Shown piece after piece: positions 15,695 to 24,165 of a DNA stretch of 64,000 nucleotides (position 1 is its first letter; the number at the start of each line of letters is the position of its first letter). The stretch comes from SFFI01 sp964398655 (lineage in GTDB: Bacteria; Bacillota; Clostridia; Saccharofermentanales; DTU023): positions 29,508 through 93,507 of the forward strand of contig CAYNNG010000003.1 of assembly GCA_964398655.1 (NCBI GenBank). The letters run 5' to 3'. A model generated the notes under the pieces. The model saw only the letters and a program-made list of their open reading frames with translations, did not search any database and was not told the DNA's origin. Position numbers and translations under genes: made by a program.

Positions 15695-16909
15695 ATGCAA
15701 AACAAAACCTACGCCCTGACCAACGCCAAGATCTTAACCATAGCCAACGGCATCATTGAAAATGGCAGCATCTTGATTAAGGACGGCAAGATTGCTGACC
15801 TCGGAGCTCAGCTTGACCTGCCTGCTGGCACCGAAACCATTGATTTAGCGGGCAAGTGGGTGACCCCCGGTCTTATCGATCCCCATACCCATATCTCTAA
15901 CTTCCCAGAACCCCGTATGATGGGTGCCCGGTCTGCCTACGACGGCAACGAGATGACCAAGCCTGTAGTGCCTGCCACCCGGGCTCGTGATGCTTTAAAC
16001 CCCTTTGATCCCGCAATTAAGAAAGTCCGCAATGCCGGCTTTACTACGGTCTGCACCCTGCCTGGCTCTGGCAACCTCATTGGCGGTACGGGTGTTGTCT
16101 ATAAACTGCGCGGCCGTTCAGCCGAAGAGATGATTATCCCCGGCAAGGAGCAAATGAAGTTTGCTCTAGGCGAAAACCCCAAGAGCAATTATTCTGAGCG
16201 CAATATGATTTATACACGCATGGGCAACGCCGCACAAATGCGGGAGGCCCTCTACAATGCGGTAGTTTATAAAGAAAAGAAAGAAGACGCCGCCAAGCGG
16301 GGTGATTATTTTGCCAAGGACTTCAGCATGGAAGCCCTGGTGCCTGTAGTTTCTGGCGAAATGTTCTGCCGCATTCACTCCCACCGTTCTGACGACATTT
16401 TGACTGCGGTCACTATCGCGGAAGAATTTGGCCTCAAGTTCAGCATTGAACACTGCACAGAAGGCTACAAGATTAAGAACATCCTGGCAGAAAAGGGTGT
16501 CAAAGCGGTTGTAGGTCCCATGCTCATGGAACCCTATAAGCAAGAAATTTGGCAGCTCCGCCTGGAGAATGCCGGCGAATTGGTAGAAGCTGGCGTGGAA
16601 ATCTGCCTCACCGCCGATACCTCTTCCCACACCTGCTATCTGCCCCAGCAGGCCGGCACTCTGACTGCCTACGGTTTGGACCACGATTATGCCTTAAAGG
16701 CCATCACTCTGAATCCCGCTAAACTCTTGGGTATCGATAATCAAGTGGGCAGCCTGGAAGTAGGGAAGGACGCGGACATCGCAGTCTTTGACGGCGACCC
16801 CTTACTCAACACCACTCGCTGCCAGATGACCATCATCGACGGTAAAATTTACTTTGACCAGGCTCAAGATTCCCTCTTGGAGATTGACTACACGGCTTTC
16901 CAGGAATAG
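15695..16909 (+). CDS. Amidohydrolase family metal-dependent hydrolase (imidazolonepropionase-like)
   Basis: 404 residues, cytoplasmic TIM-barrel hydrolase. Metal-ligand motifs in order are DPHTHIS near residue 64, HSHRSDDI near residue 228, EHCTEGYK near residue 252 and TADTSSH near residue 310. The N- and C-terminal beta-sandwich pieces (ALTNAKILTIANGIIENGSI and VGSLEVGKDADIAVFDGDPL) complete the fold. The preserved His/Asp ligands indicate an active enzyme, but the substrate (cyclic amide, dipeptide or similar) cannot be told. It is a single-gene unit with its own terminator at 16967-17001. Confidence 0.85.
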   Translation: MQNKTYALTNAKILTIANGIIENGSILIKDGKIADLGAQLDLPAGTETIDLAGKWVTPGLIDPHTHISNFPEPRMMGARSAYDGNEMTKPVVPATRARDALNPFDPAIKKVRNAGFTTVCTLPGSGNLIGGTGVVYKLRGRSAEEMIIPGKEQMKFALGENPKSNYSERNMIYTRMGNAAQMREALYNAVVYKEKKEDAAKRGDYFAKDFSMEALVPVVSGEMFCRIHSHRSDDILTAVTIAEEFGLKFSIEHCTEGYKIKNILAEKGVKAVVGPMLMEPYKQEIWQLRLENAGELVEAGVEICLTADTSSHTCYLPQQAGTLTAYGLDHDYALKAITLNPAKLLGIDNQVGSLEVGKDADIAVFDGDPLLNTTRCQMTIIDGKIYFDQAQDSLLEIDYTAFQE

Positions 16910-16966
16910 TCGCTGAGCTTCAAGTACTTTGCAAATAAGGCCTGGGTATTCCGCAGGCTAATAATT

Positions 16967-17001
16967 AAAGCCCACCAAGAACTGCCTTGGTGGGCTTTTT
17001 T
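16967..17001 (+). terminator. Rho-independent terminator after the amidohydrolase gene
   Basis: AAAGCCCACCAAG pairs with CTTGGTGGGCTTT around a 5-base loop, followed by TTTT. It lies about 57 bases after the stop. Confidence 0.9.
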
Positions 17002-17073
17002 GAGAGTATGAACTGCGGGAGGCAGGATAAAACTAGCGGAAAAGCTAGACCAGAGTCCTCCCGGCCAGCCATA

Positions 17074-17883
17074 TTAAACCACGAACTTCTCTAGGGCGTA
17101 GGCTACCCCGCTTTCCTCGTTGGTTAGAGTGACAAAATCGGCAGCCTCACGGACTTCGGGACTGGCATTGCCCATGGCCACACCCAGACCAGCAAAAGTC
17201 AGCATGGAGAGATCATTGGCGGCGTCTCCAAAGGCGATCATGGCCTCCGCGGGAATATTCAGAAGCTTGCCTATCTGAGCCAAGGCCAAGCCCTTAGAAG
17301 TATCCTGGTGGAAAAACTCCAAGAAATGCGTGCCAGACTTACAGATCGTAGTCTGAGAGTAGTTTGCGATGTCCTTTAGCAGGGAGTCTTCAAAATCTTG
17401 AATTCGGTCGGGATCGTCGTACCAGAAAATCTTGCTCAGACCCTGGTCTATCACTCTTTCAAACTCAGAGGGGCTGTTAAGAACTATAGCTGGTACATTA
17501 GAGAAGCTGACATATTCCTCCACCCGCTCGTTATAGACATTGGTGTAGAGCTGGTGCTGGGACCACAGGCACATGGTAGTTTCCCAAGCTAATCCGCGTG
17601 TCACGATCTGTCTGGCGTCTGCCTTCTCCATGAGGTCTTGACTGAAAATTTCACCCGTCTGGATATCCGCCACCATGGCTCCGTTGTAGCTGATGGCCAG
17701 GCCTCGGACGCCTAGCTGGGGCTGGTACTTCTTGATGCCTTGGAAGGCTCTGCCACTGGCAAGGACCACGACTACGCCCAGGTCTTGCAACCTTTGGATG
17801 GCAGCTATATTTTCCTTTGATATTTTCTTGTGATCATCTAAAAGTGTTCCATCTAAATCAATAGCGACTAACTTATATTTCAT
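17074..17883 (-). CDS. HAD superfamily phosphatase, Cof/YidA type
   Basis: 269 residues, cytoplasmic sugar-phosphate or flavin-type phosphatase of the Cof subfamily. Motif I is AIDLDGTLLDD near residue 8 with both catalytic aspartates, motif II is VVLASGRAF, the motif III lysine is in the TSKGLALAQIG region and motif IV is FGDAANDLSML near residue 217. The C2-type cap domain lies between motifs II and III. The substrate is not predictable. The gene is alone, convergent with the amidohydrolase and divergent from the GntR-type regulator. Confidence 0.92.
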   Translation of the reverse strand: MKYKLVAIDLDGTLLDDHKKISKENIAAIQRLQDLGVVVVLASGRAFQGIKKYQPQLGVRGLAISYNGAMVADIQTGEIFSQDLMEKADARQIVTRGLAWETTMCLWSQHQLYTNVYNERVEEYVSFSNVPAIVLNSPSEFERVIDQGLSKIFWYDDPDRIQDFEDSLLKDIANYSQTTICKSGTHFLEFFHQDTSKGLALAQIGKLLNIPAEAMIAFGDAANDLSMLTFAGLGVAMGNASPEVREAADFVTLTNEESGVAYALEKFVV

Positions 17884-18041
17884 AGCGAATGTTTCTCCTA
17901 TCGTCTCGCCTGCTTGGTCGAGGCCTAATTTTTCCTTCTGTATTTACACCAATAATTATGTTAGCAAAAACTCGCCAAGCTGTGGTGGAGAAATTGTGAC
18001 CGTCTGGTGACTAGAAAGTTTTGAGCACTTGACTGTACCCA

Positions 18042-18066
18042 ACTGTTCATATAGACTATGAACAGT
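18042..18066. promoter_or_regulatory. Probable operator of the GntR/YtrA-like regulator (25-bp perfect palindrome)
   Basis: ACTGTTCATA and TATGAACAGT form perfect 10-bp arms around five bases, about 97 bases upstream of the regulator's start. YtrA-type regulators bind such inverted repeats in their own promoters. The assignment rests on position and symmetry. Confidence 0.65.
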
Positions 18067-18162
18067 AAGCACATTAAGGGTTTACTCTCAGCAAACCACA
18101 TCTACAAGCTTGAACACGCAAAAGTGGATCCGACTTGGACGGCAAGCAGGCAGGAGGTACAG

Positions 18163-18555
18163 GTGAATATTCAGATTAGCAATGCTAGCAGCGATCCTAT
18201 TTACCTGCAGATCAAACAACAGATTAAGGCGGCTATCCTCAGCGGACAGTTACAAGCGGGAACCCAGCTGCCCTCCATACGATTTTTGGCCAAGGAACTG
18301 CGGGTTAGTGTGATCACGACCAAACGCGCCTATGACGAATTAGAGCTGGAAGGCTTCCTAGATTCTGTACAAGGCAAAGGGAGTTTTGTCGCCGCTCAAA
18401 ACCCGGAGCTAATGAGAGAAGAACAGCTTAAAAAAGTTGAAGCTTATCTCACGCAAGCGCTTCAAGAGGCTTATTTGGCAGGTCTATCTGTCACCGAGCT
18501 GCAAGAAATGCTGGAAATCCTGGCCGGTGATACGCCTGAAGTCGGCACACATTAA
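18163..18555 (+). CDS. GntR family transcriptional regulator, YtrA subfamily
   Basis: 130 residues from GTG 18163, which has AGGAGG five bases upstream; an upstream ATG at 18058 overlaps the palindromic operator and adds 35 residues outside the family. The N-terminal winged helix is typical (PIYLQIKQQIKAAILSGQL, LPSIRFLAKELRVSVITTKR, YDELELEGFLDSVQGKGSFV). It ends in a short helical dimerisation tail, with no large effector domain, as in YtrA regulators. It is followed 12 bases later by the ABC exporter genes it probably represses. Confidence 0.92.
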   Translation: MNIQISNASSDPIYLQIKQQIKAAILSGQLQAGTQLPSIRFLAKELRVSVITTKRAYDELELEGFLDSVQGKGSFVAAQNPELMREEQLKKVEAYLTQALQEAYLAGLSVTELQEMLEILAGDTPEVGTH

Positions 18556-18567
18556 GGAGATAAGAAA

Positions 18568-19470
18568 ATGCCTGAGGCTATTGAAATAAAAGGTTTAACC
18601 AAAAAATATAACAACTTCCAACTGGGCCCCTTGGACCTAGTTATACCAACGGGCTGTCTGGTGGGTTATATCGGCGAAAATGGCGCTGGTAAGACGACTA
18701 CGCTGAAAGCTATTTTGGGACTAATTAAGCCAGACAGCGGTGAGATTAAGCTCCTGGGCCAGACTCTGCCTCTCAAAGATCCTAAACTGATGAATAGGGT
18801 CGGTGTAGTTTTTGATGATCTTCACCTGCCCGGTGAAATGTCAGTGAAAGAGGCTGGGAAATATGCCAGCTTGAGCTTTGATAGTTGGCAAGAAGAGCTC
18901 TTTCAGGAATTCTTACACAACTTCAAGCTGCCCTCTAAACAGAAGCTAAAAAACCTCTCAAGAGGTATGAAGGTAAAGCTTTCCCTGGCTCTGGCTCTGT
19001 CGCATGAGGCAGAATTACTAATCTTAGATGAAGCCACCAGCGGCTTAGACCCGGTGGTCAGGGACGAAATCCTGGACCTGCTTTTAGCTTTTCTCCAAGA
19101 AGAGAACCATAGCGTCCTGATTTCTTCGCATATCCTGTCAGATTTGGAAAAAGCGGCTGACTATATTGCCTTCCTACACCAAGGGAAAATCCTCTTTATG
19201 GAAGAAAAAGACCAACTGGTGGAGCGCTATGCCCTTTGTTCGGTGGACAATGCGACAGCCGAAGCTTTGGATCCCGCCGCGATTGTTGGCCGCCGCAAAC
19301 ATGCCTTTGGCCAAGGCCAGCTACCTGATTTTATTGATTGTTTTTGCAGCCTTGAGCGTTTACGGCGGACTCAAGCATATGTTGATAATCCTGCCTCTGG
19401 TTTTTGTTTTTTTACCCATTTTCCTCAACTCTGTGAGCTTCACGGTAGAAGAGCAGGTAGACTACCCTAA
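18568..19470 (+). CDS. ABC transporter ATP-binding protein, YtrB-like, with foreign-frame C-terminus
   Basis: About 250 normal residues: Walker A GENGAGKT near residue 36, signature LSRGMKVKLSLALAL, Walker B LLILDEATSGLD, and H-loop SSHILSDLEKAADYIAF. The ABC domain is complete. After IVGRRKHAFG the reading frame enters the permease gene in the wrong frame and adds roughly 55 unrelated residues (FIDCFCSLERLRRTQ) before a stop. The usual last 30-40 residues of this family are missing. This points to a deletion joining the 3' end of the ATPase gene to the 5' part of the permease gene, or to an assembly error. The ATPase may still fold. Confidence 0.82.
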   Translation: MPEAIEIKGLTKKYNNFQLGPLDLVIPTGCLVGYIGENGAGKTTTLKAILGLIKPDSGEIKLLGQTLPLKDPKLMNRVGVVFDDLHLPGEMSVKEAGKYASLSFDSWQEELFQEFLHNFKLPSKQKLKNLSRGMKVKLSLALALSHEAELLILDEATSGLDPVVRDEILDLLLAFLQEENHSVLISSHILSDLEKAADYIAFLHQGKILFMEEKDQLVERYALCSVDNATAEALDPAAIVGRRKHAFGQGQLPDFIDCFCSLERLRRTQAYVDNPASGFCFFTHFPQLCELHGRRAGRLP

Positions 19471-19900
19471 ATTTGCCTTTACCACGCCCGTTGCGCGCCG
19501 AACTTATGTGGTTAGTAAATTTTTGCTGGGGATAATATTTGCCCTGCTGGCTGGCGGCTTTGGTCTTGTGATCTTTAGCCAAGCACTGGGAAGATTTGAT
19601 CTGGCCTTGTTTTTAGCTTCCGCATCCTTTGCAGCCTGCCTTATCCTCAATGCCTTCCAGCTCCTCTTTGTATTTAAATTAGGCGCGAATAAAGGGCGGA
19701 TTATCATGGTTGCTTTTTATTTCCTACTGTTTTCCCTCAGCAGCCTCCTGGGCGACCATATGAATGAGATTCTGGCGAAGCTAAAGACTGGCCTCAACCA
19801 ACCCTATGTGTTATCAGCCGCCCTGGCAGCCTTGGCCCTAGTCTTTTTGGGGCTCGCCATTTACGGAGGCGAAAAAATATTAGCCAAGAAGGAATATTAG
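19301..19900 (+). CDS. ABC-2 type permease, N-terminally truncated by the same junction
   Basis: The permease frame runs to the stop at 19900. From ATG 19301 it would give 199 residues starting MPLAKASYLILLIVFAALSV. Five or six membrane helices are visible (LIILPLVFVFLPIFL, LLGIIFALLAGGFGLVIF and others), and the VEEQVDYPKFAFTTPVARRTYVVSK motif region of ABC2_membrane_5 permeases is present. The family normally starts with about 15-20 more residues before the first helix; here the ATPase gene is fused at that place. No ribosome-binding site precedes ATG 19301, so expression would depend on coupling with the overlapping ATPase frame. Confidence 0.65.
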   Translation: MPLAKASYLILLIVFAALSVYGGLKHMLIILPLVFVFLPIFLNSVSFTVEEQVDYPKFAFTTPVARRTYVVSKFLLGIIFALLAGGFGLVIFSQALGRFDLALFLASASFAACLILNAFQLLFVFKLGANKGRIIMVAFYFLLFSLSSLLGDHMNEILAKLKTGLNQPYVLSAALAALALVFLGLAIYGGEKILAKKEY

Positions 19901-19980
19901 TGGATAATCCTGAAAAGCAGGTAGTTAGCCTATAATGAGAAAAATACTTACAAGAATTTCTCTTGGGAAAGGACTCTACC

Positions 19981-20331
19981 ATGTTATTTGTTTGCTACCC
20001 CAAGTGCACGACTTGCCAAAGAGCCAAGAAGTGGCTGGAAGATCGCGACTTGGAGTTTGACCTGCGGGATATTAAGGAAGATAACCCCAGCGTCGAGGAG
20101 CTCAAGGCCTGGCATGAAAAAAGCAACTTGCCCCTGAAGCGCTTTTTCAACACCAGTGGTATGGCCTACCGGGCTCAAAAGCTCAAGGATAAGCTGCCTG
20201 AAATGACTGAGGCTGAACAGTATGAACTATTGGCCACCGATGGCATGTTGGTTAAGCGGCCCATTTTAGTGACGGATGAGCTTGTACTGGTGGGCTTCAA
20301 GGAAGCTGAGTGGGAGAAGGCTCTGCTGTAA
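19981..20331 (+). CDS. ArsC/Spx family protein (arsenate reductase-like)
   Basis: 116 residues from ATG 19981 with AAAGGA seven bases upstream. It opens MLFVCYPKCTTCQRAKKWL, a thioredoxin-fold start with a CxxC motif at residues 9-12, as in the Spx/ArsC/YffB family. RPILVTDELVLVGF near the C-terminus is the usual cis-Pro region. The family contains redox regulators and reductases; which one this is cannot be told. The gene's last 35 bases overlap the 3' end of the convergent galM-like gene. Confidence 0.87.
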   Translation: MLFVCYPKCTTCQRAKKWLEDRDLEFDLRDIKEDNPSVEELKAWHEKSNLPLKRFFNTSGMAYRAQKLKDKLPEMTEAEQYELLATDGMLVKRPILVTDELVLVGFKEAEWEKALL

Positions 20332-21514
20332 TAAGGCGGAAGCGGTAGACGGTTTCCTGTTGGTAGACCTGGCCGGGCTCCAAACTAATGGAGGGGAAAT
20401 TCTCCAAGTTTACAGCGTTGGGCCAGGCTTGGCATTCCAAGCATACCGCAGAGTGGGGCGGGTAGGGCGTAGGCTGGCCAGCCGGGTTAGGCTTGCCCAA
20501 GGTATCTAAGTAGTTAGCCGTATAAACCTGCAGGCCAGGGAAAGTGGTCAGCACCTCCATGCTAAGGTCTTCACAAGACAGACAGGCGACTTTTTGTAAG
20601 GGTCCGTGGTCTTCCTGGCTCAAAATATAGTTATGGTCCAAACCGCGGGTAACTGCGAGCAGGGGATCAGGCTGGAGAATTTCTCCCAGATCTCGCTCTT
20701 GGCGGAGGTCTAAGCTGGTCCCTTCCAAGGGGCAAATTTCTCCGGTGGCGATGAGGTCCGGTGTAAAGTCTGTGTAGTGGTCGGCGGAAACCTGCAATTT
20801 CTGCCCCCATAAGTTCCCTTGTCCATGTCCCCGCAGGTTAAAGTAGGCGTGCTGGGTGAGGCTGCAGACGGTGGTGGCAGAGCAGCTTGCCTGGTAGCTG
20901 ATCCGGAGGTCAAGGTAAGATGGGGAGGGAAGCGGTGAGCTATTAGCTTTATCTTCGCCTTTACCTTGTCCGCAGCCCTCTTCGTCTGCTGAGCCTGCAG
21001 CCAGGTCTGGAGTTTCCAGGCTGTAGGTCACAAAAACTTCTAAATCCCCGGGGAAGCCGGCATCGCCAGCGGGGGAGACCAGGCGGAAAGTCAGCCAATT
21101 GTGGGTGGCGTCTTGGCCTTCGTCAGCCAATTCCCAAAGTTCACGGTGAAAGCCGGGTTCGCCTCCATGCAGGCAAATGTTTCCAGAATTGGCTGTAACG
21201 GGATAAGTTTTACCGGCAACTTTTACTAGAGGATAGCCCTTAGGCCCGGCGGGTATGCGTCCCGCCACCCGGCCGATGAGGCCGCCCAGGTTGCCATCCT
21301 GGACCAGATAGTCTTCGGGCCGGGCAAAGCCCAAGATGACGTCCCGGTTCCCGGAAGCCAGAGGCAGGGTCAGGCCCATAATCGTAGCTCCGAGGTTAGT
21401 TAGATGAAGTTCGGCGCAGTTGGTGCTCTGAGTTTTTCCTAGAGCTTGGGTGAGGAAATATTCCTGTATGGTGGGTTCTGAAGAACCGATAGCGTTATTT
21501 TTTGCTGTTTCCAT
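20297..21514 (-). CDS. galM: Galactose mutarotase (aldose 1-epimerase)
   Basis: 405 residues, longer than the common 340-350. It converts beta- to alpha-galactose for galactokinase. Family motifs are GRVAGRIPAG, ANSGNICLHGGEPGFHRELW, LTQHAYFNLRGHGQGN (catalytic His) and the CLECQAWPNAVN region near the end, followed by YQQETVYRF, the usual C-terminus. The extra length comes from an acidic insertion (residues about 185-205, SADEEGCGQGKGEDKANSS) and a 12-residue tail overlapping the ArsC-like gene. It lies 29 bases after galK and ends the mgl-gal operon. Confidence 0.93.
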   Translation of the reverse strand: METAKNNAIGSSEPTIQEYFLTQALGKTQSTNCAELHLTNLGATIMGLTLPLASGNRDVILGFARPEDYLVQDGNLGGLIGRVAGRIPAGPKGYPLVKVAGKTYPVTANSGNICLHGGEPGFHRELWELADEGQDATHNWLTFRLVSPAGDAGFPGDLEVFVTYSLETPDLAAGSADEEGCGQGKGEDKANSSPLPSPSYLDLRISYQASCSATTVCSLTQHAYFNLRGHGQGNLWGQKLQVSADHYTDFTPDLIATGEICPLEGTSLDLRQERDLGEILQPDPLLAVTRGLDHNYILSQEDHGPLQKVACLSCEDLSMEVLTTFPGLQVYTANYLDTLGKPNPAGQPTPYPPHSAVCLECQAWPNAVNLENFPSISLEPGQVYQQETVYRFRLITAEPSPTQLP

Positions 21515-21543
21515 AATTTAACTTACTCCCAGCACTAGCAGGC

Positions 21544-22974
21544 CTAAAAATTTGCAGGTTCCAGGCAGACCGCGCCTGGCTCGCGAATATCTAGGGCATG
21601 GCAGGAACCCGCGCCAAAGACGGCTTCCATCTCCTGTTTAAAACGGGGGTAGAGGTCGTGGGGGACCAGGGCTTGGATGGTACCGCCAAATCCGCCGCCG
21701 TGAACTCGGCAGGCGCCCCTGCCGGCTAAGCTGTGTTCAGCCAAAGCCAGGGCCAGGCCCATATCCTGAGCTTGCACGGCTCCCGTGGGATAAATGTTCT
21801 GCAGATACATATATGATGACCGGCCGGAAGCGTTGACGAGGGCCAAATACGTATCAATATTTCCCTGGTTTAGCGAGGTCTTAGCCTGGTCAACCCGCTG
21901 GCATTCTGCGTAATAATGCAGGGCCCGCAGTAAAGCGCGGTCGGGCAGCTGGCGGTGCAGGCTGGGCAGGGCGGCAAAAAAGTCTTCTGCGGGCACCTGA
22001 CTCAGGATCTCCTGGCCTAAAGCCTGGGCCACCTGGCCCATTTCCTCTGTAATGGAGGCATATTCCCCTGACAGGTTGGCGTGGTCGGACTTGGAATCAA
22101 CAAGGACCAGTTGATAGCCGGCCTGGGCCAAGGGTAAGGCGTGCTTTTCCACGTGGGGTGAAGGTCCCGCGAAATCAACGTAAACGGCACCTCCCTCGGC
22201 GGAAGCCAATTGGTCCATGAGGCCGGAGGGTTTGCCGAAGTAGATGTTTTCAGCATATTGACCGATTTGCGCTAGTTCAACGGGTCCCAGCTGGGGCCAG
22301 CCCCACAGGGTGGCCATGACCTTGGCCAGACACACTTCAAAGGCCGCGGAGGAAGAAATGCCAGAACCGGTTTTTACCTGGGATTCTGTGGCGATATCCA
22401 GTCCCTGGATCTGGAGGTCAGGACATAAGGCATCTGAAGCCTTCAGCTCTTGGCCCTGCCAGTCCCGGTGGAGAGGCGTCTGGCTAAGTCCTTTTAAGCT
22501 GCCTTCCCAGGCTAGCTTAGCCAGCCCAGCCGCGATGCCCCGGACCAGGCCACGAGAATTTCCAGTTTCTGAGGATTGAGGGTGGAGGTTGTCCAGCACA
22601 ATTTCGCTTAAAGGCCAACCATGTGAGGCCAGGCGCACGCGCGGAGGGTTGGCTTCCTGGTTAAAGCCGGCTACAGCCAGGATATCCCGATTGACCGCAG
22701 CGGCGAGGATTTTACCTCCCTGGTGGTCGGTATGGTTGCCCAAAAGTTCCGTCCGTCCGGGGGCGGAGAAGAGGGCGACCTGCCTTTGACCGCTAGGGTC
22801 AAATTCCCGCCGATAGGTGGCAAGCAGCTTGGTCAGACGCTGACGGGCAGGCTGGATGTCCTGGTCAGGAGACAGGCAGGCCAGGTCCCGGAGGACGGAG
22901 TCTAGGTGGCCCTGGGCCAGCTTGGCTTCCCAGGTCTCAAGGGGCAGTAGGGGTAAGTTAGTTTGATGAGTCAT
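21544..22974 (-). CDS. galK: Galactokinase
   Basis: 476 residues from ATG 22974, preceded by AGAGG; an ATG six codons earlier lacks this. It phosphorylates galactose at C1 in the Leloir pathway. GHMP-kinase motifs are GRTELLGNHTDHQGGKILAA near residue 73, VKTGSGISSSAAFEVCLAK (ATP-binding loop) and RVHGGGFGGTIQALVP near the C-terminus. It is longer than the usual 390-430 residues because of an insertion before the ATP loop (SQTPLHRDWQGQELKASDAL region). galT and galE are not in the window. It is in the same operon as the galactose ABC importer and mutarotase. Confidence 0.95.
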   Translation of the reverse strand: MTHQTNLPLLPLETWEAKLAQGHLDSVLRDLACLSPDQDIQPARQRLTKLLATYRREFDPSGQRQVALFSAPGRTELLGNHTDHQGGKILAAAVNRDILAVAGFNQEANPPRVRLASHGWPLSEIVLDNLHPQSSETGNSRGLVRGIAAGLAKLAWEGSLKGLSQTPLHRDWQGQELKASDALCPDLQIQGLDIATESQVKTGSGISSSAAFEVCLAKVMATLWGWPQLGPVELAQIGQYAENIYFGKPSGLMDQLASAEGGAVYVDFAGPSPHVEKHALPLAQAGYQLVLVDSKSDHANLSGEYASITEEMGQVAQALGQEILSQVPAEDFFAALPSLHRQLPDRALLRALHYYAECQRVDQAKTSLNQGNIDTYLALVNASGRSSYMYLQNIYPTGAVQAQDMGLALALAEHSLAGRGACRVHGGGFGGTIQALVPHDLYPRFKQEMEAVFGAGSCHALDIREPGAVCLEPANF

Positions 22975-23102
22975 ATTAAAACCTCTGTGCAATGTCGTCT
23001 CGCAGGTGTTTTAGGCTGCAAAATCTAGAAAAAATGGCGACTGAGCCTGGCCAGGCCCAAGTCGCCACATGTGTGAATGCCTAAGTGCATAGGATGCAAA
23101 GC

Positions 23103-24155
23103 TTAGCGTTTGACCAAGTATTTTCTCATATCCAGGGCACAGGCTACCAGGATAATGCCGCCTTTAATGGCGTATTGGAGCTGTTGGTCCATGCCTACCA
23201 TCGGCAGAGCAACAAAGATCAGGCGCAGGAGCAGAACCCCGATGATCACGCCGGAAATCTTACCGATACCGCCGACAAAGGATACACCGCCGATAACGCA
23301 GGCCGCGATGGCGTCCAGCTCGTAGTTGAAGCCGGTGTTAGGCGTGTTGGAAGCGATACGGGCAGCTTCGATAAAGCCGGTGTAGCCATACATTGCGCCA
23401 GCCAGGGCGAAAACGGCTACGGTGGTCATACCCACGTTAATACCGGAGACCCGAGCGGCTTCCTCATTGGAACCCAGGGCAAACATGTTTTTGCCAAAGA
23501 CGGTCTTGTTCCAGATAAACCACATGAGGACGGCAAGGAGGATGGAGTACCAAACATAGTTGGGGATTCCGATACCCTTACCAATGGGCAGTTTAACAAA
23601 GGAGCCTGCGACAAATTCCCGATAACCGTTGTCCAAGCCAGAGATGGACTGGCCGCGAGATTCGCCCAGTTGGACGTAGCGCAGGAGGACCGTATAGAGA
23701 ATGAGCTGGGTGGCCAGGGTAACGATAAAGGGGTGCAGCTTGAACTTGGCAACCCAGAAACCGTTAAAGACGCCGATTATCGCACCAATGACCACGGAAA
23801 TAAGCAGGACGAGCCAGATGGGCAGGGGCTTCAGGTTGGGCCACATCTTCCCAGGGGCGTCGACGGCTTGCAGCAAGGAGGCTGCCACACAGGCGGTGAG
23901 GCCTACGGCACGACCGGCAGAAAGGTCTGTACCGGTGAGGACTATACAGCCGGCGATACCCAAGGCTACCGGTAAATAAGCTGCTGTCAGGGAGAGCAGA
24001 TTGACCAAGGATGCGGGCTGCAAAAAGTTGGGGTTGGTGACAGCCACGTAAACTACCAGGATCAGCATGATGATGATCAAGGCGTTGTTGATGAGCAAGT
24101 TAATAATTCGCTTGCTGTCAAAGGACTGTTTCTTTAAATCTGTGGATGAATTCAT
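23103..24155 (-). CDS. mglC: Galactose/methyl-galactoside ABC transporter permease
   Basis: 350 residues and about ten membrane helices. It is the permease of a ribose/galactose-type sugar importer. The match to MglC is good along its whole length, including GIAGCIVLTGTDLSAGRAVG, the LGSNEEAARVSGINV loop and CVIGGVSFVGGIGKISGVI. The gene follows mglA by 10 bases and precedes galK. A 296-codon open frame lies antisense to it and is judged a shadow. Confidence 0.94.
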   Translation of the reverse strand: MNSSTDLKKQSFDSKRIINLLINNALIIIMLILVVYVAVTNPNFLQPASLVNLLSLTAAYLPVALGIAGCIVLTGTDLSAGRAVGLTACVAASLLQAVDAPGKMWPNLKPLPIWLVLLISVVIGAIIGVFNGFWVAKFKLHPFIVTLATQLILYTVLLRYVQLGESRGQSISGLDNGYREFVAGSFVKLPIGKGIGIPNYVWYSILLAVLMWFIWNKTVFGKNMFALGSNEEAARVSGINVGMTTVAVFALAGAMYGYTGFIEAARIASNTPNTGFNYELDAIAACVIGGVSFVGGIGKISGVIIGVLLLRLIFVALPMVGMDQQLQYAIKGGIILVACALDMRKYLVKR

Positions 24156-24165
24156 ACGCGTCTCC

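Noticed and set aside
23085..23975. 296-codon open frame antisense to mglC
   Set aside because: It mirrors the codon pattern of a well-supported gene, has no ribosome-binding site and its product resembles no family; mglC is certain.
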